Positions 52,156-58,931 of a stretch of DNA of 64,000 bases are shown here, piece by piece. The stretch comes from a virus. The position numbers and the translations under genes were made by a program. Under the pieces are notes generated by a model that saw only the letters and a list, made by a program, of their open reading frames with translations, ran no database searches and was not told the origin of the DNA. The stretch's first letter is position 1; each line of letters opens with the position of its first letter. The stretch covers positions 1 to 64,000 of the IMG/VR virus record IMGVR_UViG_3300023179_000069. The stretch is one strand, 5' to 3'.

Positions 52156-52663
52156 AATTATTGATAATTTTGAAAGAATGAATAAGGTTGTTTCTGAAAT
52201 GTTAAAAGGAAACAATCCATCAATTATTGCAAAAAATCTTGATATGCCACGCGCACAAGTTTTAACATTAATTGATGAATGGAAAAATATTGTACATTCT
52301 GACAATAGAATTCAAGATAGAGCAAGGGAAGCGTTAAGCGCAGCAGATCAACATTATGCCATGATTATTAATGAAGCGTGGGATACAGTAGAAGAAGCAG
52401 GAGCCAATTCACAATTAAACATTAAAGCACAAGCACTTAAACTTATTGCTGATGTAGAAGGCAAAAGAATTGATATGCTTCAAAAAGCTGGTTTGCTAGA
52501 GAATGCCGACATTGGAAATCAAATTATTGAAACTGAAAGAAAACAAAAAATTCTTATTGATATTCTAAAAGATATATCTTCTCGTTGCGAATCATGTAAA
52601 ATTGAAGTAACTAAAAGAATCTCTGAAGTGACGGGAAAAGTAGAGGCAATTAAAATTGATTGA
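52142..52663 (+). CDS. Putative terminase small subunit
   Basis: 173 residues from TTG 52142, inside the end of the previous gene. An N-terminal helix-turn-helix (NPSIIAKNLDMPRAQVLTLID) is followed by a long helical region with QALKLIADVEGKRIDM, and a C-terminal part with a CxxC pair. Small terminases bind the phage packaging site and hand it to the large subunit, whose gene follows with an 8-base overlap. The assignment uses position plus the HTH. Confidence 0.75.
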   Translation: MSELEIIDNFERMNKVVSEMLKGNNPSIIAKNLDMPRAQVLTLIDEWKNIVHSDNRIQDRAREALSAADQHYAMIINEAWDTVEEAGANSQLNIKAQALKLIADVEGKRIDMLQKAGLLENADIGNQIIETERKQKILIDILKDISSRCESCKIEVTKRISEVTGKVEAIKID

Positions 52664-54491
52664 TTTAAATGAGTTTTTAGATGTTTTGGATGAAGACGAA
52701 TTTGAAGAAAAGCCAGTTTCTATTGAAGAATTTGTTACATCTAAAAACTTTTTAAATCTTCCGCCATTGTCAAAATATCAATATATAATGCTTAGCGCAA
52801 TGACACAAATTTACAAGCGTGAAACATTAGAAAAATTATATGGAAAAGAGGAAGGGTTAAAAAGATATAAGCAAACTTGTAATGAAGTTATTTTTCAATT
52901 AGGCAAAGGTTCTGGAAAAGACTACACATCAACCATTGCTTGTGCCTATGTTGTTTATTTGTTGTTATGTTTAAAAGATCCAGCCAGATATTATGGAAAA
53001 CCCTCAGGCGATGCTATTGACATTATTAACATTGCTATTAACGCTGAGCAGGCTAAGCAAGTATTCTTCAAAGGTTTTTTAGCTCGTATTAAAAAAAGCC
53101 CTTGGTTTTCTGGAAAATTTGATGATAAGGTGGCTAAGGTAGAGTTTGATAAGGAAATCACTGTACATTCAGGTCACTCTCAAAGAGAATCTTGGGAGGG
53201 ATACAATGTTATTGTTGTTGTACTTGACGAGATTTCAGGCTTTGAATTAGATTCAACTTCAGGAAATGAACAGGCAAAAACAGCAGATGCAATTTATAAA
53301 ATGTATAGGGCTTCCGTTGCATCTCGTTTCCCAGATTTTGGTAAACTAATTCTTCTATCATTTCCTAGATTTAAAAATGATTATATTCAGCAAAAATACA
53401 ATGAAGCAGTTGCTGAAAAAGAAACTGTAATTAGAACACATACATTTAAAATTGATCCAGATTTACCGGATGAACTTGAAGAAAATAAATTTACTATTGA
53501 ATGGGAAGAAGATCACATTGTTTCTTATTCTGTTCCAAAAGTATTTGCACTAAAAAGACCCACTTGGGAAATTAATCCAACAAGAAAAATTGAAGATTTT
53601 ACAATTGATTTTTACAAAGACCCAATAGATTCATTATCAAGATTTGCTTGTATGCCACCGGACGCTGTAGATGCATTCTTTAAGTCCAGAGAAAAAATTG
53701 AAAGAGCTTTTGTTACCAGAAATGGTGTTGATGAATATGGAAGGTTCGCTGACGGATTTCAGCCAGAAGAAGGCAAAACATATTTCGTACATGTGGACTT
53801 GGCGCAAAAGCATGACCATTGTGCAGTAGCAATTGCTCATGTTGATAAATGGACTATCTTAAAAGTTGGCGGACAGATGAGAGATGCTGCCCCTGAAGTT
53901 GTTGTAGATGCAGTAAGATGGTGGACTCCAACATCCGATAAAAGCGTAAACTTTCAAGATGTTAAAGATTATATTCTTAGTCTTAGGTCTCGTGGATTTA
54001 ATATTAAAACTGTTACATTTGATCGCTGGAATTCACATGACCTTATGGCACAACTTAATGCTTATGGAATGAATGCTGAAATTTTATCGGTTGCCAAAAA
54101 ACATTATGATGACATGGCACTTGTTGTAACAGAAGAAAGATTAAAGGGTCCAAATATTAAATTGCTTATTGATGAACTTTTACAATTAAGAATTATTAAA
54201 GATAAGGTTGACCACCCAAGAAAGGGTTCAAAAGACTTGTCTGATGCGGTTTGTGGAGCAATATATAATGCTGTAAGTTTAACCCCTAGAGGTGAATCAG
54301 AAATTACAATTAAAGATTATTATAATTTTGCAGATATTGATGAAGATGATGACGCAAAGATGAGACAACATTTAAGCATTACAAGAATTCCAACTGATAA
54401 AGTTATGCCGGATAACATTAGAGACTATTTAAGTTCTGAAATTACTAGATCAGAAGAGCAAAGGTTTCTTGACAATTTCCAAATTATATAG
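52656..54491 (+). CDS. Terminase large subunit
   Basis: 611 residues from TTG 52656 (8-base overlap with the small subunit). The packaging ATPase has Walker A G83-K-G-S-G-K88-D and Walker B VVVLD191-E192. The RNase H-like nuclease has Asp381 in HVDLAQKHDH, then TFDRWNSHDLM, and a final SKDLSDAVCGAIYN acid motif. It pumps DNA into the prohead and cuts the concatemer. It lies far from portal, which starts at 3749. The gene ends at a TAG that forms part of the next promoter. Confidence 0.92.
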   Translation: MIDLNEFLDVLDEDEFEEKPVSIEEFVTSKNFLNLPPLSKYQYIMLSAMTQIYKRETLEKLYGKEEGLKRYKQTCNEVIFQLGKGSGKDYTSTIACAYVVYLLLCLKDPARYYGKPSGDAIDIINIAINAEQAKQVFFKGFLARIKKSPWFSGKFDDKVAKVEFDKEITVHSGHSQRESWEGYNVIVVVLDEISGFELDSTSGNEQAKTADAIYKMYRASVASRFPDFGKLILLSFPRFKNDYIQQKYNEAVAEKETVIRTHTFKIDPDLPDELEENKFTIEWEEDHIVSYSVPKVFALKRPTWEINPTRKIEDFTIDFYKDPIDSLSRFACMPPDAVDAFFKSREKIERAFVTRNGVDEYGRFADGFQPEEGKTYFVHVDLAQKHDHCAVAIAHVDKWTILKVGGQMRDAAPEVVVDAVRWWTPTSDKSVNFQDVKDYILSLRSRGFNIKTVTFDRWNSHDLMAQLNAYGMNAEILSVAKKHYDDMALVVTEERLKGPNIKLLIDELLQLRIIKDKVDHPRKGSKDLSDAVCGAIYNAVSLTPRGESEITIKDYYNFADIDEDDDAKMRQHLSITRIPTDKVMPDNIRDYLSSEITRSEEQRFLDNFQII

Positions 54492-54498
54492 GTATAAT
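54490..54498 (+). promoter_or_regulatory. -10 promoter for the tRNA strip
   Basis: AGG-TATAAT sits on the terminase TAG stop. The box ends 9 bases before the first base of the tRNA-Ile gene, so the RNA would start just before the mature 5' end. Confidence 0.6.
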
Positions 54499-54507
54499 AA
54501 GTTTTAC

Positions 54508-54582
54508 CGGGCGTGGGTGAGCTGGTTGACCACCGCAGGCTTATATCCTGCTATTTGATGGGTTCGATTCCCATACGCCCGA
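54508..54582 (+). tRNA. tRNA-Ile(UAU)
   Basis: Perfect 7-bp acceptor stem (CGGGCGT/ACGCCCG). Anticodon stem GCAGG/CCTGC with loop CTTATAT gives anticodon UAU, which reads AUA. The T arm is canonical (ATGGG, TTCGATT, CCCAT). The variable loop seems to have 6 bases, slightly long. No CCA encoded. Bacteria usually read AUA with a modified CAU anticodon, so UAU is notable; AUA is very common in this AT-rich genome. Confidence 0.8.
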
Positions 54583-54584
54583 CT

Positions 54585-54699
54585 GAGTGGTAGGTAGCGC
54601 ATCTTAGGATGGATTAGTTACCCAAGCCGGATGAGTCCAAGTGTGAGATAGTTCTCCGACCCATTTGATGCAGGACTCGGCAAGTTCTACCTACCACTC
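54585..54699 (+). ncRNA. Structured RNA of unknown class
   Basis: A 12-bp perfect closing stem (54585-54596/54688-54699) encloses about 91 bases. Inside, GAGTCC (54633-54638) pairs with GGACTC (54673-54678), and GCATC (54599-54603) with GATGC (54667-54671). The last two cross and would form a pseudoknot if both exist. GAGA/TCTC makes a small hairpin at 54645-54656. No open reading frame fills it. It directly follows tRNA-Ile and ends before the next promoter. I cannot assign it to any RNA family. Confidence 0.6.
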
Positions 54700-54706
54700 T
54701 CAAGTA

Positions 54707-54715
54707 TGGTAAAAT
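54707..54715 (+). promoter_or_regulatory. Extended -10 promoter for HNH gene
   Basis: TGG-TAAAAT ends 14 bases before the ATG at 54730. GAGGA lies between them. Confidence 0.55.
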
Positions 54716-54729
54716 ATGAATGAGGACAT

Positions 54730-55227
54730 ATGCGAACTATAACGAAACAGCAAATAGTAGAAACATTAAAGAGTCGTGATGGTGACTCTTGTTTTATTTG
54801 CAAGGAAGAGTTCGTTGATGAATCACCTACTTTAGACCATTGGATTCCATTAGCTCATGGCGGTAGGGATGAAATAGAAAATCTTAGGCTTGCACATAGA
54901 AAATGCAATACGGAAAAAGCAGATAGAATTCCTAATGAAGATGGTACTATTCCTGAGCGGGGAATAAATAGTTTTGATAGACATAGAATGAAAAGAATGA
55001 ATAAAAAAAAACTAAAAGAAAAAATATGTCGCGTATGCGAAGATGGAAGACTTTTAGCAAAAGATAATTTATGTCGTGTTTGTGGAGCAAGGCCCGGACC
55101 AGAACATGCACCACATTACTTAAAAAGACCGTCTAATATTTGTGACCACAATTTAAATTGGTGCTGGGCTTGCTCAATTGGAATTGTTGATAGAAAATCA
55201 GCGTTAGCAAATTTAATGACAGGATGA
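54730..55227 (+). CDS. HNH endonuclease with C-terminal zinc domain
   Basis: 165 residues. The HNH core has CFICKEEF, then LDHWIPLAHGG and LAHRKCNTEKA (catalytic His in DHW; Asn and His/Cys in the last part). After about residue 95 a basic stretch and a Cys-rich region (CRVCEDG, CRVCGARPG, CWAC) should bind one or two zincs. It likely nicks or cuts DNA; it could be a packaging helper (HNH genes often lie near terminase) or a homing enzyme. Its TGA stop is part of the next promoter. Confidence 0.8.
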   Translation: MRTITKQQIVETLKSRDGDSCFICKEEFVDESPTLDHWIPLAHGGRDEIENLRLAHRKCNTEKADRIPNEDGTIPERGINSFDRHRMKRMNKKKLKEKICRVCEDGRLLAKDNLCRVCGARPGPEHAPHYLKRPSNICDHNLNWCWACSIGIVDRKSALANLMTG

Positions 55228-55233
55228 TATAAT
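55225..55233 (+). promoter_or_regulatory. Extended -10 promoter built on a stop codon
   Basis: TGA-TATAAT, where TGA is the HNH stop codon. The box ends 6 bases before the ATG at 55240 with no RBS, so the transcript should be leaderless. Confidence 0.6.
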
Positions 55234-55239
55234 AATAAG

Positions 55240-55764
55240 ATGCCATACGAAATTAAGCATGATATTGAGGGATGCAGTGGTTATGCCGTAGTTCTTAAAA
55301 CTACAGGCAAAATTGTTGGTTGTCACAAAACCAAAGATGATGCGACTAAACATCTTATTGCTCTCAAAATAAATGTAGAAGAAGCAGAAAAAGTAGAAAA
55401 AATGCAATTTGGTCATGGGGCAAAAGTACCTTTTAAAATTGAATATAATGTTCCAGATTGTCAGGGTGGATGGGGCGTACTTAAAGAAAATAATGGTCAG
55501 GTTGTCGGATGCTATACAAGTGAAGAGGAAGCTAAAAAAGCAATTGAAGCACTTGTTGTTCAAGTAGAAGGATATGAAGAAAAAGGGCAGGAAGAAAAAG
55601 GCATAGAACCACTATCATTTTGGAATGGTTCATTTGCTCCAGTACTTGGCTCAAAAGATCAAGATTCTAGATATGTATCAACTTATAATAGTCCACCGCA
55701 AAAAGATGGTAAGCCATCTACCGGATATGGAAATAAATCTGGAAAAGGTTTTAATAACCAATAA
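55240..55764 (+). CDS. Tandem-repeat phage protein
   Basis: 174 residues. Two similar ~40-residue units follow one another: PYEIKHDIEGCSGYAVVLK, then IVGCHKTKDDATKHLIAL, and PFKIEYNVPDCQGGWGVLK, then VVGCYTSEEEAKKAIEAL. The unit resembles small phage head-associated domains that end with a GCH/GCY..A...AL helix. The C-terminal 50 residues are Gly/Ser/Lys-rich and flexible. Predicted leaderless start. Role unknown; maybe capsid or packaging accessory, given similar domains fused to head proteins elsewhere. Confidence 0.65.
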   Translation: MPYEIKHDIEGCSGYAVVLKTTGKIVGCHKTKDDATKHLIALKINVEEAEKVEKMQFGHGAKVPFKIEYNVPDCQGGWGVLKENNGQVVGCYTSEEEAKKAIEALVVQVEGYEEKGQEEKGIEPLSFWNGSFAPVLGSKDQDSRYVSTYNSPPQKDGKPSTGYGNKSGKGFNNQ

Positions 55765-55766
55765 TT

Positions 55767-55775
55767 TGGTATAAT
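55767..55775 (+). promoter_or_regulatory. Extended -10 promoter for endolysin
   Basis: TGG-TATAAT lies 39 bases before the ATG at 55815; the leader holds a strong AAGGAG. Confidence 0.65.
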
Positions 55776-55814
55776 TAATAAGCTCAACAGAGCAAACTAA
55801 GGAGAAACAAAAAA

Positions 55815-56531
55815 ATGACAGATAAATCAATTAATGGCTGGGAAGTTATTACTTCACGCTCAGACAAGCGTTTAAAGATGAAGATTGTTCCCGGTTCGAA
55901 TGTAAAGCTAACAATGAGGGCAGAGATTCTTCCCCTATTCCTAGCTCTTGCAGCAGATTTCCACAAGGAGGTAGCACCACTACGCAATGGAGAATGTGGT
56001 GCTTATGCATTCCGTAAGGCCCGTCAGGGTGGTGGAGCCTATTCAGACCACAGTTCTGGAACAGCAGTTGACCTTAACTGGGGACACGAAGGAGCAATGG
56101 GTCCAAATGGTGGAATGAAGTTTATGAATGACGCACAGATTAAGGCTTGTGCTGAAATTCGTAATCGCTACAAGGTTGTTATCTGGGGTGGAGACAAGGC
56201 CAAGGGTGGGGACTACAAGAGTCCAGCATCTTGGGACCCAATGCATTATGCCCTTAAGCCCGGTGTAACAGTTGCAGATGTTCAGAAGGTTCTTGCAGAA
56301 CTAGGAATTGACGCAAATGGCGTTCGTAAGGGTGCAGGCACAAAGAAGCCCGGTCTTGTAACAAAGATTACTGCTCCAAAACCAGCACCAGTTGTTAAGC
56401 CAGCATATGTAGCGCCTGCAGAAAAGCCAAAGGCAGCAGCTAAGCCTGCTACCGAAAAGCCTGCTGCAGCAAAGCCCGCAGCAAAGACAGTTGCTAAGCC
56501 TGCTGCAAAGCCAAACAAGCCTACTAAGTAG
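55815..56531 (+). CDS. M15-family peptidase, likely endolysin
   Basis: 238 residues. Zinc ligands of the VanY/M15 group: His79 in SDHSSGTAVD86, and His144 in WDPMHYAL with catalytic Asp141. It should cut a peptide bond in peptidoglycan. After residue 150 a long low-complexity tail rich in Lys, Pro and Ala (KPAAAKPAAKTVAKP) follows, which could bind the wall by charge or space the enzyme. Good RBS, own promoter and C-rich codons point to strong late expression. Holin candidates lie 1.1-1.5 kb downstream. Confidence 0.85.
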   Translation: MTDKSINGWEVITSRSDKRLKMKIVPGSNVKLTMRAEILPLFLALAADFHKEVAPLRNGECGAYAFRKARQGGGAYSDHSSGTAVDLNWGHEGAMGPNGGMKFMNDAQIKACAEIRNRYKVVIWGGDKAKGGDYKSPASWDPMHYALKPGVTVADVQKVLAELGIDANGVRKGAGTKKPGLVTKITAPKPAPVVKPAYVAPAEKPKAAAKPATEKPAAAKPAAKTVAKPAAKPNKPTK

Positions 56532-56540
56532 GCTTGTTCC

Positions 56541-56611
56541 GCGACTGTTGCATAATGGTAGTGCCTCTGCCTTCCAAGCAGATAGTGCCAGTTCGATTCT
56601 GGTCAGTCGCT
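56541..56611 (+). tRNA. tRNA-Gly(UCC)
   Basis: Acceptor GCGACTG/CAGTCGC, D arm GCAT..GTGC with GG in the loop, anticodon stem TCTGC/GCAGA with loop CTTCCAA (anticodon UCC, reads GGA) and a T arm with a TTCGATT loop. A normal cloverleaf. GGA is the favoured Gly codon in the AT-rich genes here. Confidence 0.9.
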
Positions 56612-56636
56612 CAAATTTAATTGTTAGGAGGTTAAT

Positions 56637-56993
56637 ATGCCAGAAACATATACACCAACGGATGCTATGGCTTCTGCTGCCAAAAGAGCTCTCAAATGGA
56701 AAGAAGAGGGAAAGGCAACAGGGGCAGGAACAGCCGTAGGATGGACTAGGGCAAACCAGCTTGCTAAAAAGCAACCACTTTCTCTAGATACAGTTAAAAG
56801 AATGTATTCTTTCTTTTCTCGTCATGAAGTAGACAAGAAGGGCAAAGGATTCAATTCCGGAGAAGAAGGTTTTCCATCAAATGGAAGAATCATGTGGGAA
56901 GCTTGGGGTGGAGACGCAGGATATTCTTGGTCAAAGTCCATAGTTAACAGAATGCAAAAAAATTGGGAAGGCTCGGCATTTTCCTTTAAATAA
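56637..56993 (+). CDS. Conserved phage protein of head-associated type
   Basis: 118 residues with GGAGG before the ATG. MASAAKRALKWKEEGKATG, then TRANQLAKK, VKRMYSFFSRHEVDKKGKG and PSNGRIMWEAWGGDAG match a domain I know from actinophages and other phages as free-standing or fused to portal/protease proteins. The function is not known; its fusions suggest a head or DNA-packaging link. Lies between tRNA-Gly and a secreted protein gene. Confidence 0.75.
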   Translation: MPETYTPTDAMASAAKRALKWKEEGKATGAGTAVGWTRANQLAKKQPLSLDTVKRMYSFFSRHEVDKKGKGFNSGEEGFPSNGRIMWEAWGGDAGYSWSKSIVNRMQKNWEGSAFSFK

Positions 56994-57005
56994 GTAATAT
57001 TTCCG

Positions 57006-57014
57006 TGATATAAT
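57006..57014 (+). promoter_or_regulatory. Extended -10 promoter for secreted protein/holin genes
   Basis: TGA-TATAAT ends 12 bases before the ATG at 57027. CCGT/ACGG flank the box as a short inverted repeat. Confidence 0.6.
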
Positions 57015-57026
57015 TAAATTACGGAG

Positions 57027-57656
57027 ATGAAAGGTTTGAAAAAACTATTAAAAACAACACAAATAGCATTGTTTATATCAATGTTATCTGTGTTGTTTTT
57101 TTCTTCTAAGTCGCAAGCAGTTTATTATAAATGTTTCAAAGAAAATATTCAATTAGGAAATGAATTACTTACATGGAATCGTTGTAAAACTATTGAGGAT
57201 TCTGCAACGCCAACTATTTCTGACAGCCCCATTGATCCTGAGCCAGAATATACTGAGTATACGCTCTCTCCCGATCCTTCTCCCAGCCAGTCTTTTCTTT
57301 CTCCTGAACCTTCTGTCTTACCAAGTGTGACATCGCTGCCAACATTAACTGTTCCATCGGAACCCCCTTCTTCAATTCCCATTGTAACACAAGATGTGAA
57401 TTTAGTCACATTGGAAAATGGTGTGGAATTAAATAAAAAAGATGCAGAAAATGTTGAAATTTTACAATCTCCTGAACAATTAGCAGCATTAATTGTTATT
57501 AATCCCATCAAAGCATTAAAAGTTTTAAGTTCCGTTGGAAAAGATTTGCCTCCTAAAAAAAGAAAACAAACACAACAAGTTGTATTTCCAACAATTATAG
57601 TTTCATCAGTAATTGGTAATACAACAAGTATGCTAATAAAGAGGAGAGTAAAATGA
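57027..57656 (+). CDS. Secreted, Pro/Ser-rich protein
   Basis: 209 residues from ATG 57027; GGAG touches this ATG, so TTG at 57036 (9 bases from GGAG) is a real alternative. A signal peptide (IALFISMLSVLFFSSKSQA, cut near residue 31) is followed by a Pro/Ser/Glu-rich linker (about 60-125). A C-terminal part then holds LAALIVINPIKALKVL and a hydrophobic stretch (VVFPTIIVSSVIG) before basic KRRVK. It looks like an envelope or wall-spanning protein in the lysis region. It might be a spanin-like or lysis helper, but that is only by location. Confidence 0.6.
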   Translation: MKGLKKLLKTTQIALFISMLSVLFFSSKSQAVYYKCFKENIQLGNELLTWNRCKTIEDSATPTISDSPIDPEPEYTEYTLSPDPSPSQSFLSPEPSVLPSVTSLPTLTVPSEPPSSIPIVTQDVNLVTLENGVELNKKDAENVEILQSPEQLAALIVINPIKALKVLSSVGKDLPPKKRKQTQQVVFPTIIVSSVIGNTTSMLIKRRVK

Positions 57657-57853
57657 AAAAAATCTGGTCTTGGATAAAAGATATTTTTGTTGAAACTCTT
57701 AATCAAACATTTACACTATTAGGTTTCTTTACAGCATGGGTATTGCTTGAAGGAAGTGCCAGAACCGTTATAGGCTATTCAATATTAATAGCTCTAACAA
57801 TCTGGCTATTAAGTCTTAGAGTAAGGGAGGGTGATGACGATGGAAAGAATTAA
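57653..57853 (+). CDS. Small membrane protein, possible first holin
   Basis: 66 residues; ATGA overlap upstream. Two hydrophobic stretches (TFTLLGFFTAWVLLEG and VIGYSILIALTIWLL) and a charged C-terminus (REGDDDGKN). It overlaps the next small membrane gene by 14 bases. Adjacent pairs of small membrane genes near a lysin are common in actinophages. Holin or antiholin role inferred. Confidence 0.6.
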   Translation: MKKIWSWIKDIFVETLNQTFTLLGFFTAWVLLEGSARTVIGYSILIALTIWLLSLRVREGDDDGKN

Positions 57854-58076
57854 AAAATTTTTGTTAAGAATTCTTGCCACATTTGTTGCTACTGCTTTAA
57901 GCATTGTAGGAGCAGGAGCAATTGCTGGCATTGAAGTGGTAAAATCAGCAATAATTGCAGGAATTGCTGGAGTTGCAACTGTTATTGAAGATTTAGCAAG
58001 AAATTATATGAAAAAGGGAGAATTGACAGATGAAGATATTGATGATGCTTTCAATTCAGTAGACGAAGAAGTATAA
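57840..58076 (+). CDS. Holin, actinophage type
   Basis: 78 residues from ATG 57840, 9 bases after GGAGG (ATG 57834 and GTG 57831 are too close). It has FLLRILATFVATALSIVGAG, then VKSAIIAGIAGVATVIEDLA, two membrane helices, and an acidic end with KKGELTDEDIDDAF. This length, the helix pattern and the GKLT..EID..F-like end match holins of actinophages that I know. It would form the membrane holes that let the M15 lysin out. An intrinsic terminator follows. Confidence 0.75.
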   Translation: MERIKKFLLRILATFVATALSIVGAGAIAGIEVVKSAIIAGIAGVATVIEDLARNYMKKGELTDEDIDDAFNSVDEEV

Positions 58077-58097
58077 TAATGTATAATATATATAAAG

Positions 58098-58121
58098 CAA
58101 GGGGCTTTTGCCCCTTGTTTT
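58098..58121 (+). terminator. Intrinsic terminator after holin gene
   Basis: A perfect 8-bp stem (CAAGGGGC/GCCCCTTG) with a TTTT loop is followed by TTTTA. Ends the lysis transcript. Confidence 0.85.
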
Positions 58122-58138
58122 ATATTAAAGGAGAAAAT

Positions 58139-58270
58139 ATGGGAAAGCATCATGATAAAGTTTTAGCAGCATTAGAAATTAGAAAAAAGAATGCTCCGGA
58201 CAAGCCCGGATTTAATAAGCCGGGTAGCATGAATAAGCGCAAGACTGGTTATGTAAAGCGTAGGAAGTAA
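58139..58270 (+). CDS. Small very basic protein
   Basis: 43 residues from ATG 58139 (AAAGGAG 6 bases before). An earlier in-frame ATG at 58079 would run through the terminator hairpin and is rejected. Lys/Arg make up about a third of it (VKRRK at the end, Pro/Gly in the middle). It probably binds nucleic acid or wall polymers. No promoter is clear between the terminator and this gene, so read-through may supply it. Confidence 0.6.
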   Translation: MGKHHDKVLAALEIRKKNAPDKPGFNKPGSMNKRKTGYVKRRK

Positions 58271-58278
58271 GGTATAAT
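58271..58278 (+). promoter_or_regulatory. -10 promoter for Dps gene, leaderless
   Basis: GG-TATAAT starts right after the TAA stop and ends 7 bases before the ATG at 58286. No RBS. The extended position has AGG, so TG is absent. Confidence 0.55.
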
Positions 58279-58285
58279 ATAAATT

Positions 58286-58735
58286 ATGAATGAATTAATT
58301 ATTAAACTCAGACAACTACAGGCCAATGCCTTTCAAATGTATGCTCAGGCACACGGATACCACTGGAATGTAGAGGGTATGCTGTTTAAAGAACTTCATG
58401 CATTCTTTCTAGAAATTTATGAAGATGTATTTGATTCTATTGATCCAATTTCAGAGAATCTTAGAAAGCTTGATTCATTCGCCCCATTTGGAGCAGCCGC
58501 ATGGCATCACAATGCCACAATTTCTATTAATGATTCAGAGGAACTTGATCCAATTACAATGCTTACTGAATTATATAAGACAAATGATCTTTTGATTACA
58601 GAATTAAAAGACATTTTTAATGTTGCAGATTCAGCAAATGAGCAGGGCATTGCTAATTTTATTGCAGAGCGCATTGATCAGCATCAATTCTGGCGTTGGC
58701 AAATTAAAGCCACGCTTAAAAAAGTCGTAATTTGA
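58286..58735 (+). CDS. dps: Dps-like ferritin
   Basis: 149 residues, all-helical. The ferroxidase ligands have the exact Dps spacing: His26, His38, Asp53 and Glu57 (HGYHWNVEG, ELHAFF, DPISE). Dps proteins form 12-subunit shells, oxidise and store iron using hydrogen peroxide, and can protect DNA. The N-terminus is short with little basic tail, so DNA binding is uncertain. Predicted leaderless. Phage Dps genes are rare, but seen; here it could protect phage DNA from oxidative damage. Confidence 0.88.
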   Translation: MNELIIKLRQLQANAFQMYAQAHGYHWNVEGMLFKELHAFFLEIYEDVFDSIDPISENLRKLDSFAPFGAAAWHHNATISINDSEELDPITMLTELYKTNDLLITELKDIFNVADSANEQGIANFIAERIDQHQFWRWQIKATLKKVVI

Positions 58736-58761
58736 CAAATAAATAATTAATACGCTAATAT
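58732..58761 (+). promoter_or_regulatory. Promoter for tRNA pair
   Basis: TTGACA at 58732-58737 and TAATAT at 58756-58761 with 18-bp spacing. It overlaps the Dps stop codon. The tRNA-like gene starts 11 bases after the -10. Confidence 0.65.
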
Positions 58762-58772
58762 AGTTCTTATAC

Positions 58773-58849
58773 CCCTCCGTATCTCCTGTCGCTTCTAACG
58801 ACTTGAAAGAGTAATTGGATACATGCAGGTTCGATTCCTGTCGGGGGGA
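58773..58849 (+). tRNA. tRNA-like gene without a normal D arm
   Basis: The acceptor stem (CCCTCCG/CGGGGGG, one GU) and T arm (GCAGG, TTCGATT, CCTGT) are complete. The D arm is missing at its usual place. A hairpin GTCG-CTTCTAA-CGAC follows the acceptor at once and would give anticodon UCU (Arg, AGA). A D-like hairpin (GTA..TTGG..TAC) lies after it, before the T arm. Either a scrambled functional tRNA-like RNA or a decayed gene. tRNA-Arg(UCU) is a tentative reading. Confidence 0.5.
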
Positions 58850-58859
58850 CTAAAAACAA

Positions 58860-58931
58860 TGGCGCATAGCTCAACGGCAGAGCATCCGACTGTTAATCGG
58901 AGGGTTGAAAGTTCGAATCTTTCTGTGCCAG
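58860..58931 (+). tRNA. tRNA-Asn(GUU)
   Basis: Full cloverleaf: acceptor TGGCGCA/TGTGCCA, D stem GCTC/GAGC, anticodon stem TCCGA/TCGGA with loop CTGTTAA (GUU) and T arm GAAAG-TTCGAAT-CTTTC. Normal in all arms. Asn is very frequent in the fibre proteins. Confidence 0.92.

Noticed and set aside
54627-54684. Resemblance to a hammerhead ribozyme core (GATGAGTCC, then GGACTCGG)
   Set aside because: The core needs CUGAUGA and a GAAA after stem II. Here the first reads CGGATGA and the second GGCAAG, so key bases are missing.
58079-58138. N-terminal extension of the small basic protein from ATG 58079
   Set aside because: It would translate through the terminator hairpin and has no RBS; ATG 58139 follows AAAGGAG.
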